DNA of 64,000 nt from Anthoceros angustus (lineage: Eukaryota > Streptophyta > Anthocerotopsida > Anthocerotales > Anthocerotaceae), in contig MU008206.1 of assembly GCA_010909165.1 (NCBI GenBank), positions 336,229 through 400,228 of the forward strand. The letters run 5' to 3'. The position numbers were made by a program, and so were the translations under genes. Position 1 is the stretch's first letter; every line of letters begins with the position of its first letter. This document shows positions 63,972-64,000 of the stretch, one piece after another. Below the pieces are notes generated by a model. The model ran no database searches. It had not been told where the DNA came from and was given only the letters and a program-made list of their open reading frames with translations.

Positions 63972-64000
63972 CGCGCGTCTCGGGGTTGGCCTGGTGGTAG
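63972..64000 (+). other. Possible head of a tRNA-like gene or SINE, cut by window edge
   Basis: GGGGTTGGCCTGGTGGTAG resembles the 5' end and A-box (TGGCnnnGTGG) of tRNA genes and tRNA-derived SINEs. The rest lies outside the window, so neither B-box nor cloverleaf can be checked. Confidence 0.25.

Noticed and set aside
63972-64000. A tRNA gene at the right edge
   Set aside because: Only the first 29 bases are inside the window; without the B-box and stem pairing a tRNA cannot be claimed.

Overview
The window reads as nuclear DNA of a streptophyte plant, probably a lineage with swimming sperm (charophyte alga, bryophyte, lycophyte or fern). Reasons: a plastid-type Mfd/TRCF repair helicase split by many short GT-AG introns, a second multi-exon gene for an EF-hand protein with axoneme-like modules, and abundant decayed Ty1/copia and Ty3/gypsy elements with plant-type ends. 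Species cannot be fixed from sequence alone. Many repeats carry scattered 1-2 base deletions, so some frameshifts may be assembly or read errors; one undetermined base lies at 37,498.

Layout. 1-8 kb: two host genes, both on the minus strand. Mfd (start 3772, C-terminus beyond the left edge) has 12 exons in the window, and every exon junction keeps frame. The EF-hand gene (7954-4675) can be modelled as 13 exons giving about 655 residues in one frame. 8-15 kb: mostly non-coding, with a minus-strand transposase-like remnant (about 10.8-11.25 kb), a foldback element (about 11.8-12.06 kb), a 458-bp tandem duplication and a TATA/telo-box promoter-like site at 14.73-14.75 kb. 14,986-22,012: a structurally complete Ty1/copia element with matching 233/236-bp LTRs, 5-bp target duplication CGAAG, tRNA-Met-like PBS and polypurine tract, but a frameshifted coding region. 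22-24 kb: T-rich sequence with repeated exon-like blocks.

25.2-29.0 kb (minus) holds the most unusual gene. A basic N-terminal region is followed by a ParB-like domain and then a prokaryote/phage-type beta-class DNA methyltransferase. It has an altered catalytic motif, one in-frame TGA and several frame changes. About 1.5 kb away, on the other strand and diverging from it, lies a broken transposase-like gene. Its N-terminal half is at 30.47-31.11 kb and its catalytic-type half at 36.15-37.07 kb. Together they could be parts of one large mobile element carrying a DNA methylase; this is inference.

37.5-44.7 kb: the 3' end of a second copia element of the same family abuts a minus-strand Ty3/gypsy element (RNase H, RT, aspartic protease, zinc-knuckle gag), whose gag region is duplicated in tandem (period 1340 bp). 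45-48 kb: a copia gag relic and tandem duplications of 352 and 153 bp. 48-60 kb: a mosaic of non-autonomous LTR-type elements with gag-like coiled-coil ORFs on both strands, a roughly 1.4-kb segment present three times, an inverted LTR-like block, and arrays of short palindromes inside coding repeats. 59.8-62.7 kb: plus-strand gypsy gag and integrase without RT, then an LTR-like AT-rich tail. 62.7-64 kb: short repeats, a possible LINE tail and a possible SINE head at the right edge.
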